Origin: Opitutia bacterium UBA7397
Lineage (GTDB): Bacteria > Verrucomicrobiota > Verrucomicrobiia > Opitutales > UBA953
Direction: 5' to 3'
Assembly (NCBI GenBank): GCA_002470605.1
Contig: DKND01000013.1
Location: 1 to 24,531, forward strand
DNA length: 24,531 bases
In this document: positions 24,094-24,531 of the stretch, piece by piece
Layout: every line of letters begins with the position of its first letter
How positions within the stretch are numbered: the first letter of the stretch is position 1
Notes under the pieces: model-generated
Seen by the model: only the letters and a program-made list of their open reading frames with translations
The model's database searches: none
What the model was told of the DNA's origin: nothing
Made by a program: the position numbers and the translations under genes

Positions 24094-24103
24094 CCCCTTT
24101 CCT

Positions 24104-24531
24104 ATGGCCAGCCCTGACAGTCATCTTTCCCTTTGGGAGACCGCTAAATCCGAACTTCGTAACACTTTTTCACGTGCCGACTTCGATACGTGGATTTCAA
24201 CCTTACAGCCGCTCGAAATCGCCGAAGGTAACGTGCTGGTGCTCGAAGCTCCTTCCGTGCTCACGGAGGCTTGGGTGAACAGCAACTACAGCGAAGTGCT
24301 CCGTCGTCAGCTGACGCTGGTCGCTGGACGTAACATGGACTACCGCTTGACGGCTTCGGTTGATGCCTCGCGTGATCTTCCCCAGGTGGTCGCTTCGGTG
24401 TCCCGGGCTTCGCGTCAAACTTCGGTTTCACCGCCTCCGGCCATCAAGGCCAATAATACTTTCGAAAACTTCATCGTCGGTCCGGAAAATGAAATGGCCC
24501 ATGGAGCTTCGCTCGCGGTCGCCAAAGAGCC
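24104..24531 (+). CDS. dnaA: Chromosomal replication initiator DnaA, N-terminal part
   Basis: The first 142 codons of dnaA are present and run off the window end. Domain I (about 1-80) shows LWETAKSELRNTFSRADFDTWISTL, the usual helix pair that binds DnaB and regulators. A short variable linker (domain II, about 85-115) follows, then domain III begins with NTFENFIVGPENEMAHGASLAV, the conserved entry to the AAA+ ATPase. The Walker A motif and the DNA-binding domain IV lie beyond the window. ATG 24104 is chosen; GTG 24071 is in frame and would add 11 residues, overlapping the CAACCTTC repeats. DnaA melts the origin and loads the replicative helicase. No Shine-Dalgarno motif precedes the ATG; the leader is pyrimidine-rich. 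Confidence 0.93.
   Translation, partial: MASPDSHLSLWETAKSELRNTFSRADFDTWISTLQPLEIAEGNVLVLEAPSVLTEAWVNSNYSEVLRRQLTLVAGRNMDYRLTASVDASRDLPQVVASVSRASRQTSVSPPPAIKANNTFENFIVGPENEMAHGASLAVAKE

Larger units (their letters stand above)
23716..24103. other. Candidate oriC / dnaA upstream region (388 bases without a gene)
   Basis: No coding sequence was found here. Moving rightward it holds a CCCTAT-CC-ATAGGG palindrome, a good DnaA-box match TTATCTACA (23782-23790), a poorer reverse match TGTTAATAA (23798-23806), a GGGG/CCCC hairpin (23854-23871), an AT-rich stretch (about 23900-23970), and a pyrimidine-rich leader with three CAACCTTC repeats just before dnaA. Many bacteria place oriC beside dnaA, and an AT-rich unwinding element flanked by DnaA boxes would fit. 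The box density is low, so this is a candidate only. A TATTAT at 23999-24004 could be a -10 element for dnaA, but no good -35 accompanies it. Confidence 0.5.

Noticed and set aside
24203..24418. Small minus-strand open frame inside dnaA
   Set aside because: It is antisense to conserved DnaA domain I and the linker, with no independent support.

Overview
The window looks like core chromosome from a free-living, moderately GC-rich bacterium. My best guess is the Verrucomicrobiota, perhaps class Opitutae. That placement rests on the combination of secreted ThuA-type and enolase-superfamily proteins, weak or absent Shine-Dalgarno motifs before most starts, and the feel of the protein sequences. 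It is inference and was not checked by a search. The window ends inside the 5' part of dnaA, so the right end probably lies next to the replication origin. I saw no tRNA, rRNA, CRISPR array, insertion sequence or phage gene.

Left part (1-4868): the tail of an MFS transporter, an enolase-superfamily enzyme and a secreted ThuA-domain protein run in one direction. A terminator-like hairpin follows, then a second MFS transporter and an unrecognised small membrane protein. Transporters next to an enolase-fold enzyme and a ThuA protein suggest uptake and breakdown of a carbohydrate or organic acid, but the substrate cannot be read from sequence. An EVE-domain protein converges on this block.

Middle (4954-17937): this holds a TatD-family metal hydrolase, a large two-domain acyltransferase resembling bifunctional ornithine-lipid synthases, O-acetylhomoserine sulfhydrylase (metY), cysS, thrS, a Tat-exported alkaline phosphatase, a secreted redoxin, cysE, a soluble double-GAF histidine kinase and a DedA membrane protein. 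Sulfur amino-acid functions (metY, cysS, cysE, later msrA) recur but do not form one operon. Two convergent gene pairs share strong hairpins that could terminate transcription in both directions.

Right part (18017-24531): glnD, secreted msrA, rarA and a DusB-like dihydrouridine synthase lie head to tail, with rarA and dus overlapping by GTGA. A 388-base non-coding gap then leads to dnaA. This gap is the most interesting non-coding DNA here. It contains one good and several poor DnaA-box matches, an AT-rich stretch, three copies of CAACCTTC (two exactly 10 bases apart), a GGGG/CCCC hairpin and a near-perfect palindrome.

I did not find a convincing new multi-gene system. The best leads are the origin-proximal gap, a threonyl-tRNA synthetase that cannot encode a TGS domain and carries an insertion near its zinc site, and the LPLAT-GNAT fusion enzyme.
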